Assembly: GCA_964406605.1 (NCBI GenBank)
Contig: CAYOSF010000016.1
Coordinates: 1-64,000, forward strand
DNA: 64,000 nucleotides
Source: CAYOSF01 sp964406605
GTDB lineage: Bacteria > Chloroflexota > Dehalococcoidia > DSTF01 > RBG-16-68-14
Direction: 5' to 3'
Shown: piece by piece, positions 1 through 9,353 of the stretch
Layout of the letters: each line of letters begins with the position of its first letter
How positions within the stretch are numbered: the first letter of the stretch is position 1
Notes under the pieces: generated by a model
Database searches by the model: none
What the model saw: only the letters and a program-made list of their open reading frames with translations
Told to the model about the DNA's origin: nothing
Made by a program: the position numbers and the translations under genes

Positions 1-3000
1 TCAGCAACGTCGGCTCCGCCGGCGCTGACGGCGTCCGCATGATCGACACCCCCGACGCCACCTTCACCTACACCGGCTTCTCCACCACCAGAGGCACCTG
101 CGTCATCGTCGGACCCACCACCGGTGGCACCCTCGACTGTGACCTCGGCTCCTTCGGCACCGGCCCCGCCGCCTTCGCCACCATCACGATAGACGGCTAC
201 GTGACCACCGGCACCGACACCTCCGTCGACAACACCGCCATCGTCGACCCCGACGACGTGATCCTCGAGTACAACGAGACGAACAACTCGGTCACTATCA
301 CGACCACCATCCTGGCCCCGACGCCCACCCCAACCCCCACCGACACGGCGACTGCCACCGCGACGCCGACGGACACACCGACGGCGACACCGACTAGCAC
401 GCCTACGGACACGCCCACGGCAACACCGACGAACACGCCCACCGATACGCCCACGGCCACGAATACCGCGACGCCGACCGACACGCCGACGCCCACGCCC
501 ACGCCGCGGCTGCCGGAACTCGTCGTCACCAAGAGCGACTCGCCCGACCCCGTGGCTAGCGACGCGACGCTCACCTACACCATCGAAGTCAGTAACACCG
601 GATCCGCCGGCGCCAGCTTCGTTCGCCTTGTCGATGACCTTTCCCCAGAGTTCAACGACACATCCGTCAATACGACGAGCGGAAGCTGCGTCATCGTCGG
701 TGCGGCCGGGGCGCGCGTGGTCGACTGCGATCTAGGCAATGTGGGCCTGGGAGCCGCAGCTACCGTGACCATCACGGTGACAGGCTTCGTCACCACGTCG
801 ATCGATATCGGCATCGACAACACCGCGACCGTCGATCCGGACGACCTCGTCCAGGAATACAACGAGACCAACAACTCGGTTACCATCACCACTACGGTCC
901 TCGCTCCCACGCCGACGCCAACGGCGACCTACACGCCTACGCCCACCGACACGCCCACCATCACACCGACGCCCACGGACACGCCAACACCGACGGACAC
1001 AGCTACGCCGACGAACACACCTACCCCGACGCCGACCGACACCCCGACCCCGACAAGCACGCCGACGCCAACGCCGACGCCGCTGCCTTCGCTGATCGTG
1101 GTGCTGCCGGGCCAGACACTCACGCCCGGCGTGGGCGTGACCGGCAGTCCGGACATTCAAACCGCGGGTGTTCCATTCACCGCTGATGTCTTTGCGGTCT
1201 CGTGGGACTACACAATATCGACGGGAACCGTTGTCACCGTGACGGTGACGACTGAGGACCCGCACGACATAGAGCCGCCGGCACAGCCGCTCGTTGCCGG
1301 CACTGCCTCCTTCAGCATCGACCCGCGCACGGCCACGGACGCCGGCTGGCAGATTCAGCCGAGCGGCGGCCCGGGCGGCAGCATCGCATCCGATCCATAC
1401 GTGGTTGACCCAGCGGTGGTTGACCAGACAGTCGTCGTACTGCCTGGGCAGACGCTGGAGGCGGGCCTGGGACTACAGGGACCGCCAGACGATCAGGTCG
1501 TGGCTGCCCCGTTCGACCTCCAAGTGGTCGCAGTCGACCAGTTCGCAAACACCGTGACGGCCGCAACGGGTTCCGTGGCGGTCGCCATCACCTGCACCGG
1601 CTACTGCCAGGGCTCCGACGCAGGCTCCATCATTCCCAGCAGTCAGCCCCTCGTGGACGGTCAGGCCACGTTCAGCAGCACCCCGGTCACCATCGGCACG
1701 TGGCAGGCCCAGCCTAGTGGGGGACCGGGCACGAATGCGCTCTCCGATCCGTACCTGGTATCGGCCCTGATCGATACGGCGGCCGGCAGCGGCGAGATCG
1801 GCTTCGGGGGCGACGGCGGGCCGGCGACCGCGGCTCGGTTCACCCTTCCTATCGATGCCGCCTTCGACGGCGCCGGCAACCTCTATGTGGGTGACAGCGG
1901 AAACAACCGCGTGCGGCGGATCAGCCCGTCCGGGACCATCACCACCTTCGCGGGCGGCGGGAGCGGTTGCGCCGGCCAAACGAACAGCGTGGGAGACGGC
2001 TGTCCCGCAACCCAGGCGATCCTGAGGTCGGTGACCGGAGTGGCGGTGGACGCCGCCGGCAGAGTCTACATTACCGATCAGCTCAACCAGCGGGTGCGCA
2101 TGGTGAACACCTCCGGCATCATCACAACTGTGGCCGGGACCGGCGTAGCCGGTGGAGGAGGCGACGGCGGGCCCGCGATCAACGCCAACCTGTATAACCC
2201 CTTCGGGCTGGCATTTGATGCGGCGGGGAACCTCTACATCGCGGACGCCAACAATCACCGGATCCGGCGCGTTACACCGGCCGGCACGATCTCGACCGTG
2301 GCGGGTGACGGGTACGCAGGGTACCAGGGGGACGGCATCGCGGCCCCGTACGCCCGGCTCAACTTCCCGACGGACGTCTCCATCGATCTCGCCGGCAACA
2401 TGTACATCGCCGACTCCAGCAACCATGCCGTGCGTATCGTCGACACCGCGGGCATCATCCACACGCTTGCCGGCCAGCGCTCCGGAACGGCAGGCGTACC
2501 AGGGTTCAGCGGGGACGGCGGACCGGCAGCGGACGCCTACCTCTCAAGTCCGTTCGGCGTGCTGGTCGACTCCCTGGGTCAGCTCTTCATCGCCGACTCA
2601 GGGAACCAGCGCATTCGCTTCGTCGATCAGGCCGGGATCATCAGCACCCTGGCCGGCGACGGCCAGACGGGCTACGGCGGCGACGGGGGTCCAGCAACCT
2701 CGGCTCTGCTCAACATCCCGATGGGCATGGTTCTGAGCAGCAGTCAAGAGCTCCTCATCGCGGACATGGGCAACCACCGCGTTCGCAGCCTGGAGGACGT
2801 CGGTGCGCCACCTCCGCCGACCCCCACGCCCACAAACACGCCGACGCCGACAGCCACGCCGACGCCCACGATCACGCCGACCCCAAGCGTCACGCCGACG
2901 CCGGAGGCCTGCGCCGACGTTACCGGCGACGGGCAGGTACTCGTCAACGACATTCTCTACATCGTGAACCGGTACTTGACCACAGACCCGACGGCCGACG

Positions 3001-3071
3001 TAGACGGTAGCGGCCTCGTCACCGTCGTTGACGTCCTGATGGCGGTCAACCAGTATTTCCGGTATTGCTAG
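1..3071 (+). CDS. Surface protein: DUF11-like repeats, Thr-Pro linkers, NHL repeats, dockerin (5' partial)
   Basis: The frame is open from base 3, so the start and signal peptide lie before the window. Two near-identical DUF11/CARDB-like repeats (to about base 320, and 510-905; both contain YNETNNSVTITTT) are separated by Thr-Pro linkers. Two further segments begin LIVVLPGQTL and VVVLPGQTL (about 1090-1760). About five to six NHL-type repeats follow (1770-2800; e.g. GNLYIADANNHRIRR), then a third Thr-Pro linker. The end has two dockerin-like calcium loops (DVTGDGQVLVND and DVDGSGLVTVVD). The family pattern is an extracellular adhesion or scaffold protein with a C-terminal beta-propeller. The ligand is unknown. 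Thr/Pro codons dominate the linkers and create long antisense shadow frames. Confidence 0.85.
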   Translation, partial: SNVGSAGADGVRMIDTPDATFTYTGFSTTRGTCVIVGPTTGGTLDCDLGSFGTGPAAFATITIDGYVTTGTDTSVDNTAIVDPDDVILEYNETNNSVTITTTILAPTPTPTPTDTATATATPTDTPTATPTSTPTDTPTATPTNTPTDTPTATNTATPTDTPTPTPTPRLPELVVTKSDSPDPVASDATLTYTIEVSNTGSAGASFVRLVDDLSPEFNDTSVNTTSGSCVIVGAAGARVVDCDLGNVGLGAAATVTITVTGFVTTSIDIGIDNTATVDPDDLVQEYNETNNSVTITTTVLAPTPTPTATYTPTPTDTPTITPTPTDTPTPTDTATPTNTPTPTPTDTPTPTSTPTPTPTPLPSLIVVLPGQTLTPGVGVTGSPDIQTAGVPFTADVFAVSWDYTISTGTVVTVTVTTEDPHDIEPPAQPLVAGTASFSIDPRTATDAGWQIQPSGGPGGSIASDPYVVDPAVVDQTVVVLPGQTLEAGLGLQGPPDDQVVAAPFDLQVVAVDQFANTVTAATGSVAVAITCTGYCQGSDAGSIIPSSQPLVDGQATFSSTPVTIGTWQAQPSGGPGTNALSDPYLVSALIDTAAGSGEIGFGGDGGPATAARFTLPIDAAFDGAGNLYVGDSGNNRVRRISPSGTITTFAGGGSGCAGQTNSVGDGCPATQAILRSVTGVAVDAAGRVYITDQLNQRVRMVNTSGIITTVAGTGVAGGGGDGGPAINANLYNPFGLAFDAAGNLYIADANNHRIRRVTPAGTISTVAGDGYAGYQGDGIAAPYARLNFPTDVSIDLAGNMYIADSSNHAVRIVDTAGIIHTLAGQRSGTAGVPGFSGDGGPAADAYLSSPFGVLVDSLGQLFIADSGNQRIRFVDQAGIISTLAGDGQTGYGGDGGPATSALLNIPMGMVLSSSQELLIADMGNHRVRSLEDVGAPPPPTPTPTNTPTPTATPTPTITPTPSVTPTPEACADVTGDGQVLVNDILYIVNRYLTTDPTADVDGSGLVTVVDVLMAVNQYFRYC

Positions 3072-3168
3072 TCGCCTGCCCGGGGCCCCCGGACACCGAT
3101 CACGTGCCATCCCGCTCCATCCGCACGTCGGACGAAGCACCTTCACGCTGAGCGGCCGGCCTGAGATA

Positions 3169-3438
3169 ATGACGGCAGGAAAGAAACCGCTGATGTCCTG
3201 CGAGCAAGCACGTCAGGAGTACGAAGAGGCGATCGAGGCCCACGCGGCCGCGGTGCAGCAGCTCAAACGCCAAGAGCGGATGATGTTCGCGAGAACCTCG
3301 CCGGCGGCCATCCTCCTAAGCGACCAGGATCTGGAAACGATCCGCCGTCTGGAGGCCGAAGAGGAGGAGACGGGGCGGCTGGAGCGGGAGAAGTCGCTCG
3401 CCTACGAAGAGGCGAAACGCTCTCACGCAGATCCGTAG
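3169..3438 (+). CDS. Small coiled-coil protein of unknown function
   Basis: 89 residues, rich in Glu, Lys, Arg and Ala. Two heptad-like helical stretches (about residues 10-35 and 52-85) predict a short coiled-coil hairpin. It has no signal peptide or membrane segment. ATG at 3169 lies in a GATAATG context with no good ribosome site. The second ATG at 3193 (MSCEQARQ) follows AGGAAAG and may be the real start. I recognise no family. It lies between the surface protein and the convergent amidase. Codon use matches its neighbours, so I favour a real gene. Confidence 0.5.
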   Translation: MTAGKKPLMSCEQARQEYEEAIEAHAAAVQQLKRQERMMFARTSPAAILLSDQDLETIRRLEAEEEETGRLEREKSLAYEEAKRSHADP

Positions 3439-3477
3439 CGGCAAGCACGGCAGACGGCCGCCGTCCGCTCTCGCCAC

Positions 3478-4938
3478 TCAAGACTGAGCGTAGAGGAAGC
3501 GTTCACCCTGGGACGAGGCTGCGGCGGGCACGTCCGGCCAGCGATCGTTCCAGGGCCTATCCGTCTCGTAGGCGCACGCGGCCTGAAGCACCAAGTCCTC
3601 TCGGTGTCGCGGCCCGACGATCTGGAGCGCCGCCGGCAGGCCTGCGTTGGTGAAGCCTGCCCGGACTGTAGCCGCCGGGTGGTTGGAGAGGTTGAAGGGA
3701 TAGGTGAACACCACCAATTGCAGCGGATCCTCCAGCGGCTTGCCGTCGATCTCGGCGGGCAGCCCGCCTTCCGCCCCGAAGGCCTCCGTCGGCAGCGTCG
3801 GCGTGAGGAGCAGATCGTATCGCTCAAAGAGACGCCAGAGCTGACGGACCAGACGCGCGCGAATGCCCTGTGCCACGCCGTATCTCTCCGGCGTCAAGTC
3901 GCGAACCGACTCCGCATGGCGCAGAAATCCTCGGCCGAAATCATCGCGGTCCGTCTCCAGCTTGGCGTGGACGCGGGCGTAGTCCTCCGCCCCGAAGATG
4001 CAGGTGAACGCGGCCGATGGGTCGTCGAACGGGCGGTCGACCTCGTCGACGTCGTGGCCCATCCGCTCAAACGTCCGGACCGCTTCGCGCACTTCGCGCA
4101 GCACATCCGGTTCGACCGATCCGTAGCCCAATGTGGGGCTCCAGGCGATGCGCAGGCGGTCCGGAAGCCGCTCCAAGAGGTCCAAGTACGAGCGCCCGGG
4201 GTGCGGCAGCGAGTCCGGGTCCGCCGGATGCGATCCGACCACGGCGTCCATGTACAAGGCAGCGTCGCGGACAGTGCGCGTGATGGGACCATACGCGGCA
4301 ATGTCCACCCAACCGAGCATCTCGAAGGGACCTCGGGGAACACGGCCGAAGCTGGGCTTGAGACCGAAGCAGCCGGTGTAGCCGGCAGGAATGCGGATCG
4401 AGCCGCCCCCATCAGAGCCGGTCGCAAGGGGAACCATCCCGACGGTGACCGCAGCCGCCGACCCGCCGCTGGAGCCACCAGGCGTCCGCTCCGGGTTCCA
4501 GGGGTTTCGGCTGGTGCCGAAGAGAAGGTTCCTGGTGAAGGCCGTGTAGCCGAATTCCGGCGAGTTGGTCTTCCCCAGGACGATGGCACCCGCGTTGCGG
4601 AGCCGCTCCACCTGAACCGAGTCTCTCTCCGGCATGTCGTCTCTGTACGGGACGGAGGCGTGGGTGGACGGGTATCCCTCGATGTCCTCCAATTCCTTCA
4701 CTCCGATCGGCAGGCCGGCCAGCGTGCCGACCTGTTCCCCACGAGCCAGCCGGTCCGCCACCGTGCGGGCCTCCTTCATCGCCTGTTCGGGATGCATCGC
4801 GATGAAGGCGTTGAGGACTGGGTTCGTCTGCTCGATGCGGGCGACGCATGTCTCCATTAGCTCCACGGGTGAGAGCTTGCGGAGGCGGATGAGTCCTGCC
4901 AGCTCGTGCGCAGGCTTGAGGCAGAGGTCGGCTGTCAT
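3478..4938 (-). CDS. Amidase (amidase signature family)
   Basis: 486 residues, the usual length for the family. The Ser-cisSer-Lys triad is visible: Lys81 (GVKELEDIEG), cis-Ser156 in PGGSSGGSAAA, and nucleophile Ser180 in GSDGGGSIRIP. The 24-residue Ser-Ser spacing equals that of fatty-acid amide hydrolase. It hydrolyses an amide in the cytoplasm; no signal peptide is seen. GatA is less likely because no gatB or gatC is nearby and the C-terminal half is divergent. The substrate cannot be told from sequence. It is transcribed alone, divergently from the cupin gene. Confidence 0.9.
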   Translation of the reverse strand: MTADLCLKPAHELAGLIRLRKLSPVELMETCVARIEQTNPVLNAFIAMHPEQAMKEARTVADRLARGEQVGTLAGLPIGVKELEDIEGYPSTHASVPYRDDMPERDSVQVERLRNAGAIVLGKTNSPEFGYTAFTRNLLFGTSRNPWNPERTPGGSSGGSAAAVTVGMVPLATGSDGGGSIRIPAGYTGCFGLKPSFGRVPRGPFEMLGWVDIAAYGPITRTVRDAALYMDAVVGSHPADPDSLPHPGRSYLDLLERLPDRLRIAWSPTLGYGSVEPDVLREVREAVRTFERMGHDVDEVDRPFDDPSAAFTCIFGAEDYARVHAKLETDRDDFGRGFLRHAESVRDLTPERYGVAQGIRARLVRQLWRLFERYDLLLTPTLPTEAFGAEGGLPAEIDGKPLEDPLQLVVFTYPFNLSNHPAATVRAGFTNAGLPAALQIVGPRHREDLVLQAACAYETDRPWNDRWPDVPAAASSQGERFLYAQS

Positions 4939-5105
4939 GGTCTTGCTACGGTCGCCTGTTCTTTCTCGGATGCCCGGGTCAAGGGCCTGCCGGCTGGCAC
5001 TATCTCATCCGGCGGGCCGCAGGTCAAGCCGCGCTCGCGCCTTGACGGTCTTTCGCCACCCGATCAAGTATGGAGAAGCCGATTCTGTGCAAGCGGAGGT
5101 GCGCC

Positions 5106-5432
5106 GTGAAGGTACGCAACTACCAGGAGGTACAGCCCGACACGGAGGTGCCCGGCGTGGCCCTTCACACCGTCATCTCGGCGGACGATGCCCCCAATTT
5201 CGCTCTGCGCGTCATCGAGGTGGAGGCCGGCGCTTCAACGCCCCTGCACACTCACGACTGGGAGCACGAGGTCTTTGTGCTCGGTGGCAGCGGCAAAGTT
5301 CGGGGAGCCGAGGGCGAACGGGAGCTGGCGCCGAACGACGCCGTCTACGTGGCGCCGGGCGAAGAGCACTGCTTCTCGAACACGGGCGAAGGCGTCTTCC
5401 GCTTCGTCTGCTGTATCCCCCACCCAACGTAG
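5106..5432 (+). CDS. Small cupin-domain protein
   Basis: Single-domain cupin of 108 residues. Motif 1 is HTHDWEHEVFVLGG (two His, then Glu) and motif 2 is APGEEHCFSNTG, together giving the usual three-His/one-Glu metal site. I chose GTG at 5106 because GGAGGT (5095-5100) lies five bases upstream. An in-frame ATG at 5070 would add 12 residues (MEKPILCKRRCA) but has no ribosome site. Small cupins may be isomerases, dioxygenases or sugar-binding proteins; the sequence does not decide. Confidence 0.8.
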   Translation: MKVRNYQEVQPDTEVPGVALHTVISADDAPNFALRVIEVEAGASTPLHTHDWEHEVFVLGGSGKVRGAEGERELAPNDAVYVAPGEEHCFSNTGEGVFRFVCCIPHPT

Positions 5433-5510
5433 AGGCACCTCGAAGACGACGGTGACCTCGCACGGTCGGCGCACCGACCGGCCGTCCCCCCACCAACCCG
5501 CCGCCTGACC

Positions 5511-7220
5511 CTAGAGATCAAGCCAGACGGTGTTGACGTAGGATCCAGTCCCGCCCAGGCCGACGGCCGGGTTCTTGACGAAGGATTGGTAGAGCGTGTA
5601 TGAGAGCCAGCTCATGATGGGCATGACTCCCGGCCCCTTCTCGTAGATCAGGCGCTGGGCATCCAACACCAGCTTGACGTGCTCCTCCGGATCCGTCTCC
5701 TGCTTGGACTTCGCGATCGCTTCCTCAACGTCAGGGTAGAGCGCCCCGATGCCAACCGAGAAACCGCCGTCCCCTTGCGGCCCGCCCGCCGACTGCCAGT
5801 CCAGGGGAATCTCGGCCGTCTCATACGCCTGATTGACTGAGAGCGTTGCATCGTAGTCCGCGCGCGTGACGCCGTCCAGCCAGGTACCGAAGTCCATCGC
5901 CTGCTCGTCCAGATCAAAGCCCGCGTCACTCATCTGCTGCTTCCAGATCGGCAGGTGCTGATCGAGGTATTGGATCTCTATGCCCAGGGGATACGAGACC
6001 TTGATCGTGATCCTGTCCCGGCCGGTGGCCTCCTTGATCAACTCCCGGGACCGTTGAGGATCGTACGGCTGCAGCTGCTCCAACTCTTCCGGGTCGAGCG
6101 CGTATGGCCCGAGCGGCCAGTGGACGATGCCGTCCGGCTTCCCGCCGTCCGGTCCGACTATCCGGTCAACGTACTCCTGTCGGTCCAGTGCGTACAGGGC
6201 CGCCTTGCGTATTCGCTCGTCGTCCCAGGGAGGACGCGTCGGGTTCACCATGAAGCTGATATAGGTGTTGACCGGCTCCTCGGTGGAGTAGCAGCCGGGG
6301 ACCTGGCGGAGGATCTCGTCCTTCTCCGTGCCGTCCTCGGCAGTATACGAATGAATCTGCCCGTCCAGGAAGGCGGTCCGCCGCGCCAGCCTGTCCGTGA
6401 TGCGAAACGATTCTCTCGTGTCGACGTAGGGAAGCTGCTCACCGGTGGCGTCATCGATGCGGTAGTAGTTGGGGTTGCGGTCGAGGATGAGGCCCCCCGT
6501 CTCGGCGTAGGAGCCGGGACGCACCACGTAGGGCCCTGCCCCCACGCCCTTGTCTGCCAGGCTGATCCCCTGTTCGTAGAACTCGCGCGGGGGGATCGTG
6601 CCCCCCATCGGCAGGCCGAGGCGGAAAAAGAAGTAGGCGTAGGGACCTTTCGTCTTGATCTGGAAGTTGCTCGCATCCGACGCATCGTACGAGGCGAGCC
6701 ACTGGACGGTAAACGCGTGGTGGACCGCACCCTGCGTCACTTCGATCCGGTCCAGCCAGGCACTCGCGTCGAACGCGTCCAACTCCCGTTCCGGAACGCC
6801 CAAGTCGTTCGGGGCGATCTTGACGCCGGGGCGGATGGCGAAGTTGTAGGTCTCCTCGTCCGGCTGCTCGTACTCCTCCGCCAAGTCCATGAACCAGAAG
6901 TCAGGCTTGGTCCTCGACCGGTCCAGCAGCACGTTGTAGAGACGAGGCAGGGCACCAGTGCCGATACTGACGCACACGAGAGGATCGAGCGTCCCCCAGT
7001 CCGCCGTTACGGCGCCCTTCAACGTCCCGCCTCGCTTGGGCGTGCCCAGCTCCTGCGTGGATGTGCCGTCCGCCGTCTCCCGCGGTTCCTGCTCCTCACC
7101 ATCGCCGCCGCAGGCCGCCGCTACGGCCAGGCCCGCCACGCCTACCCCGCCCGCTGCCAACAGCCTCCGGCGGGAGACACGCGCGCGCCGAAATCGGCGC
7201 CAGTAGCTGTTCCTTGCCAT
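5511..7220 (-). CDS. ABC transporter family-5 solute-binding lipoprotein, Tat-exported
   Basis: 569 residues, an SBP_bac_5 (oligopeptide/dipeptide-type) binding protein. The N-terminus has a twin-arginine motif (SRRRLLAAGG, residues 16-25), a hydrophobic stretch and lipobox VAAAC with Cys37, followed by a Gly/Glu/Asp-rich tether. It would be exported folded and lipid-anchored outside. ATG at 7220 is chosen because GGAAGGAGGAGGG lies just upstream; an in-frame start at 7268 lacks one. A consensus promoter precedes it at 7308-7335. It is divergent from the next binding protein. The ligand could be a peptide, nickel or a sugar; it is not resolvable here. Confidence 0.92.
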   Translation of the reverse strand: MARNSYWRRFRRARVSRRRLLAAGGVGVAGLAVAAACGGDGEEQEPRETADGTSTQELGTPKRGGTLKGAVTADWGTLDPLVCVSIGTGALPRLYNVLLDRSRTKPDFWFMDLAEEYEQPDEETYNFAIRPGVKIAPNDLGVPERELDAFDASAWLDRIEVTQGAVHHAFTVQWLASYDASDASNFQIKTKGPYAYFFFRLGLPMGGTIPPREFYEQGISLADKGVGAGPYVVRPGSYAETGGLILDRNPNYYRIDDATGEQLPYVDTRESFRITDRLARRTAFLDGQIHSYTAEDGTEKDEILRQVPGCYSTEEPVNTYISFMVNPTRPPWDDERIRKAALYALDRQEYVDRIVGPDGGKPDGIVHWPLGPYALDPEELEQLQPYDPQRSRELIKEATGRDRITIKVSYPLGIEIQYLDQHLPIWKQQMSDAGFDLDEQAMDFGTWLDGVTRADYDATLSVNQAYETAEIPLDWQSAGGPQGDGGFSVGIGALYPDVEEAIAKSKQETDPEEHVKLVLDAQRLIYEKGPGVMPIMSWLSYTLYQSFVKNPAVGLGGTGSYVNTVWLDL

Positions 7221-7307
7221 CGCCGTTCCCTCCTCCTTCCCGTTTCGCCCCATCGGCGACGCCGTCACGTGTTGCTGCGACGCATCACGCTGCTATTGGT
7301 TGTAGCT

Positions 7308-7335
7308 ATTATAGGCGGGCCCGTGAAAATGTCAA
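7308..7335 (-). promoter_or_regulatory. Consensus sigma-70-type promoter TTGACA-16-TATAAT
   Basis: On the minus strand, -35 TTGACA (7335-7330) and -10 TATAAT (7313-7308) are both perfect, with a 16-bp spacer. Transcription would start near 7301, giving a leader of about 80 bases before the binding-protein ATG at 7220. Confidence 0.8.
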
Positions 7336-7493
7336 TGAGGCAAGAACGAAATGCGCGCGGGCCCGGACCGTACTGTCTCCCGTTTTCCCGGACGATCGGA
7401 AGCCCCGTGCTGCACCGACGCTACGCCGCCGCCGCACTGAGGCTGCATGGCCCTTCCTAGCGGCTCTGGCCCGGAACGCCGGCAGTTGATATA

Positions 7494-7512
7494 CCACCGA
7501 TGGTAACGGTGG
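7494..7512. promoter_or_regulatory. Inverted repeat CCACCG-N7-CGGTGG, possible operator
   Basis: Perfect 6-bp arms (7494-7499 and 7507-7512) around ATGGTAA, 50 bases before the ATG at 7562. The size and position suit a repressor site, but no regulator gene is nearby. Confidence 0.35.
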
Positions 7513-7561
7513 CACAGCATGCGGTTGAACACGACGGGGATAGTAACAGGGAGGACGAGGG

Positions 7562-9166
7562 ATGTTGCGCGGGACGAGGGTTTCCAGAAGGAGCTTCCTG
7601 GCAGGTGTGGTGGCGGCTGGAGGCCTGGCCGCGGCTGCTTGTGGAGGAGGAGGAGAGGACGGCGAACAGACCCCTGAGGGCGGCGAGACGGCCGTGGCGG
7701 GAGAGCCGAAGTCCGGCGGAACGATTCATCTGGCGACGACCGCGCCGGTCTTAAGCCTTGATCCCCACACAACCGAAGGTGTGGCCGTCGCGGCCAACTT
7801 CTACAGCTACGTCGTCCACGTCACGGACTGGCAGGGCAACGTCGGCGACCTCGCGGAATCATGGGAGATCGTCGATGAGCTGGACTGGATATTCCACCTG
7901 CGCCCGGGCGTGCGGTTCCAGGACATAGCGCCCGCCAGCGGCCGCGAGGTGGTCGCGGATGACATCGTGTACAGCATCGACCGCCTGCGAAGCCTGCCCG
8001 GGGCGGTCGAACAGTGGGACGAGTGGACAGAAAAGTACGAAGCTCCCGATCCTCAGACCTTCACACTGCGCACAAAGAAGCCGTACGGCTACCTGCTGAT
8101 GAGCCTGGGCAGTCCGCTAACAGCCATCATCCCCAGGGAGGCGATCGATCAGTTCGGCGACCTGGAGGCGAACGTCCTGGGCAGCGGTCCATTCATGTTG
8201 GACCGGTACGGCCGCGACGAGGGTATCGACGTGGTGAGAAACCCCGACTACTATCGCCCGGAGATCCCCTACATCGACGGCATCAGCACGAAAGTCCTAC
8301 CAGACGATACCTCCGTTCAAGCGGCCTTCCGCGCCGGCAACCTCGATGTGTACAACCCGGACAACAAGCTGAAGGCCGACGCCGTCCGGGACGTCAGCGG
8401 CATAAGCATACAAAGCTACCTCAGCCGCACCTACACCGTCTTCGATCTCAACGGCGCCCGGGTGGAGGCGTTCAAGGACGAGCGCGTGCGGGAAGCCATC
8501 GACCTGGCGATCGACCGGAAGGAGATGATCGACAAACTGCACTTCGGGGGAGCCGAACTTGCCGGGCCCGTGGGGCCGCTCTGGGATTCGTCTCTGCCGA
8601 CGGATGAGATCGAGAAGGCCTACACGCGGGACGTGGAGAAGGCGAAGCAGCTCATCTCGGAGGCGGGCATGGAAGACCTGAACTTCAATCTGAGCTTCGC
8701 CACCGTCGGCAACTGGGCGGACCGCGCTTCCATCATCCAGCAGAACCTGGCCGAAATCGGGGTGAAGGCGAACCTGCAGCCGGGCGAGCTGGGCGCGTGG
8801 CTGGCCGACCTGCTGGCCGGCAACTTCGAGGCGACGTCCTACTCCCACCTGCCCTATCTCTCGGATGACATCCAGCTCCAGTCCCATCACACCTACGGGT
8901 TCGGCCGCAATGAGGGTGGCTACCGCGGCGTCGAGGACCCCGAAGTGGACGCGCTCCTCGACCAGATCCACGAAACGATCGACGAGGAAGAGCGGATCGC
9001 GCTGGCCCAAGACGTGCAGCGCAAGATCCTGGCGCGCCACGGGCCGGTCCTAGTGCTCTACGAGCCATATGGGTACTGGTGCGCGCGCGACAGGATCAAG
9101 GGCTACACTCCGACGGCCTACGGGTTCGGGCTCTACAAGTACGACTACTGGATCGACGAGACCTAG
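7562..9166 (+). CDS. ABC transporter family-5 solute-binding lipoprotein, Tat-exported
   Basis: 534 residues. The Tat motif SRRSFLAG (residues 8-15) is near-ideal and lipobox LAAAAC gives Cys27. The mature part has the SBP_bac_5 pattern: a GGTIHLATTAPVLSLDPH start, DLAESWEI, a FHLRPGVRFQD segment and AIDLAIDRKEMID. The start is preceded by GGGAGGACGAGGG. It is paralogous to the genes on both sides and is followed in the same direction by a third binding protein and two permease genes, so they probably form one import cluster. Confidence 0.92.
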   Translation: MLRGTRVSRRSFLAGVVAAGGLAAAACGGGGEDGEQTPEGGETAVAGEPKSGGTIHLATTAPVLSLDPHTTEGVAVAANFYSYVVHVTDWQGNVGDLAESWEIVDELDWIFHLRPGVRFQDIAPASGREVVADDIVYSIDRLRSLPGAVEQWDEWTEKYEAPDPQTFTLRTKKPYGYLLMSLGSPLTAIIPREAIDQFGDLEANVLGSGPFMLDRYGRDEGIDVVRNPDYYRPEIPYIDGISTKVLPDDTSVQAAFRAGNLDVYNPDNKLKADAVRDVSGISIQSYLSRTYTVFDLNGARVEAFKDERVREAIDLAIDRKEMIDKLHFGGAELAGPVGPLWDSSLPTDEIEKAYTRDVEKAKQLISEAGMEDLNFNLSFATVGNWADRASIIQQNLAEIGVKANLQPGELGAWLADLLAGNFEATSYSHLPYLSDDIQLQSHHTYGFGRNEGGYRGVEDPEVDALLDQIHETIDEEERIALAQDVQRKILARHGPVLVLYEPYGYWCARDRIKGYTPTAYGFGLYKYDYWIDET

Positions 9167-9198
9167 ATTGAACCGAACGAACGGAGAAGACCGCGCCC

Positions 9199-9231
9199 GG
9201 CCGGCCGCGCCAACCGACGGCCGGCCGCGCC
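9199..9231. repeat. Two 13-bp direct repeats, period 20
   Basis: GGCCGGCCGCGCC occurs at 9199-9211 and 9219-9231 in the gap between two binding-protein genes. It is GC-rich and may be chance. Confidence 0.4.
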
Positions 9232-9353
9232 GGTGCCGGCGTCCCAGCGGGCCGGCGGTTTCGGCCGGCTCCGATCTGTCGTCCAGGCCCGCCTGCACCA
9301 GGACACCGCCCGGGATCGCATAGGGTCGCGGGAGGACACAGGAAGGGAGCGTA

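Larger units (their letters stand above)
7221..7561. promoter_or_regulatory. Intergenic control region between two divergent binding-protein genes
   Basis: 341 bases with no credible gene. It holds the consensus minus-strand promoter (7308-7335) and a perfect 6-bp inverted repeat near the plus-strand gene (7494-7512). I see no convincing plus-strand -35/-10 pair. Confidence 0.5.

Noticed and set aside
197..1265. Long antisense and +2 frames through the surface-protein gene
   Set aside because: They are produced by the Thr-Pro codon pattern (ACG/CCG repeats), giving Val-Gly or Arg-rich low-complexity products.
9199..9231. Tandem repeat as a mobile-element footprint
   Set aside because: Only two 13-bp GC-rich copies; could be chance.
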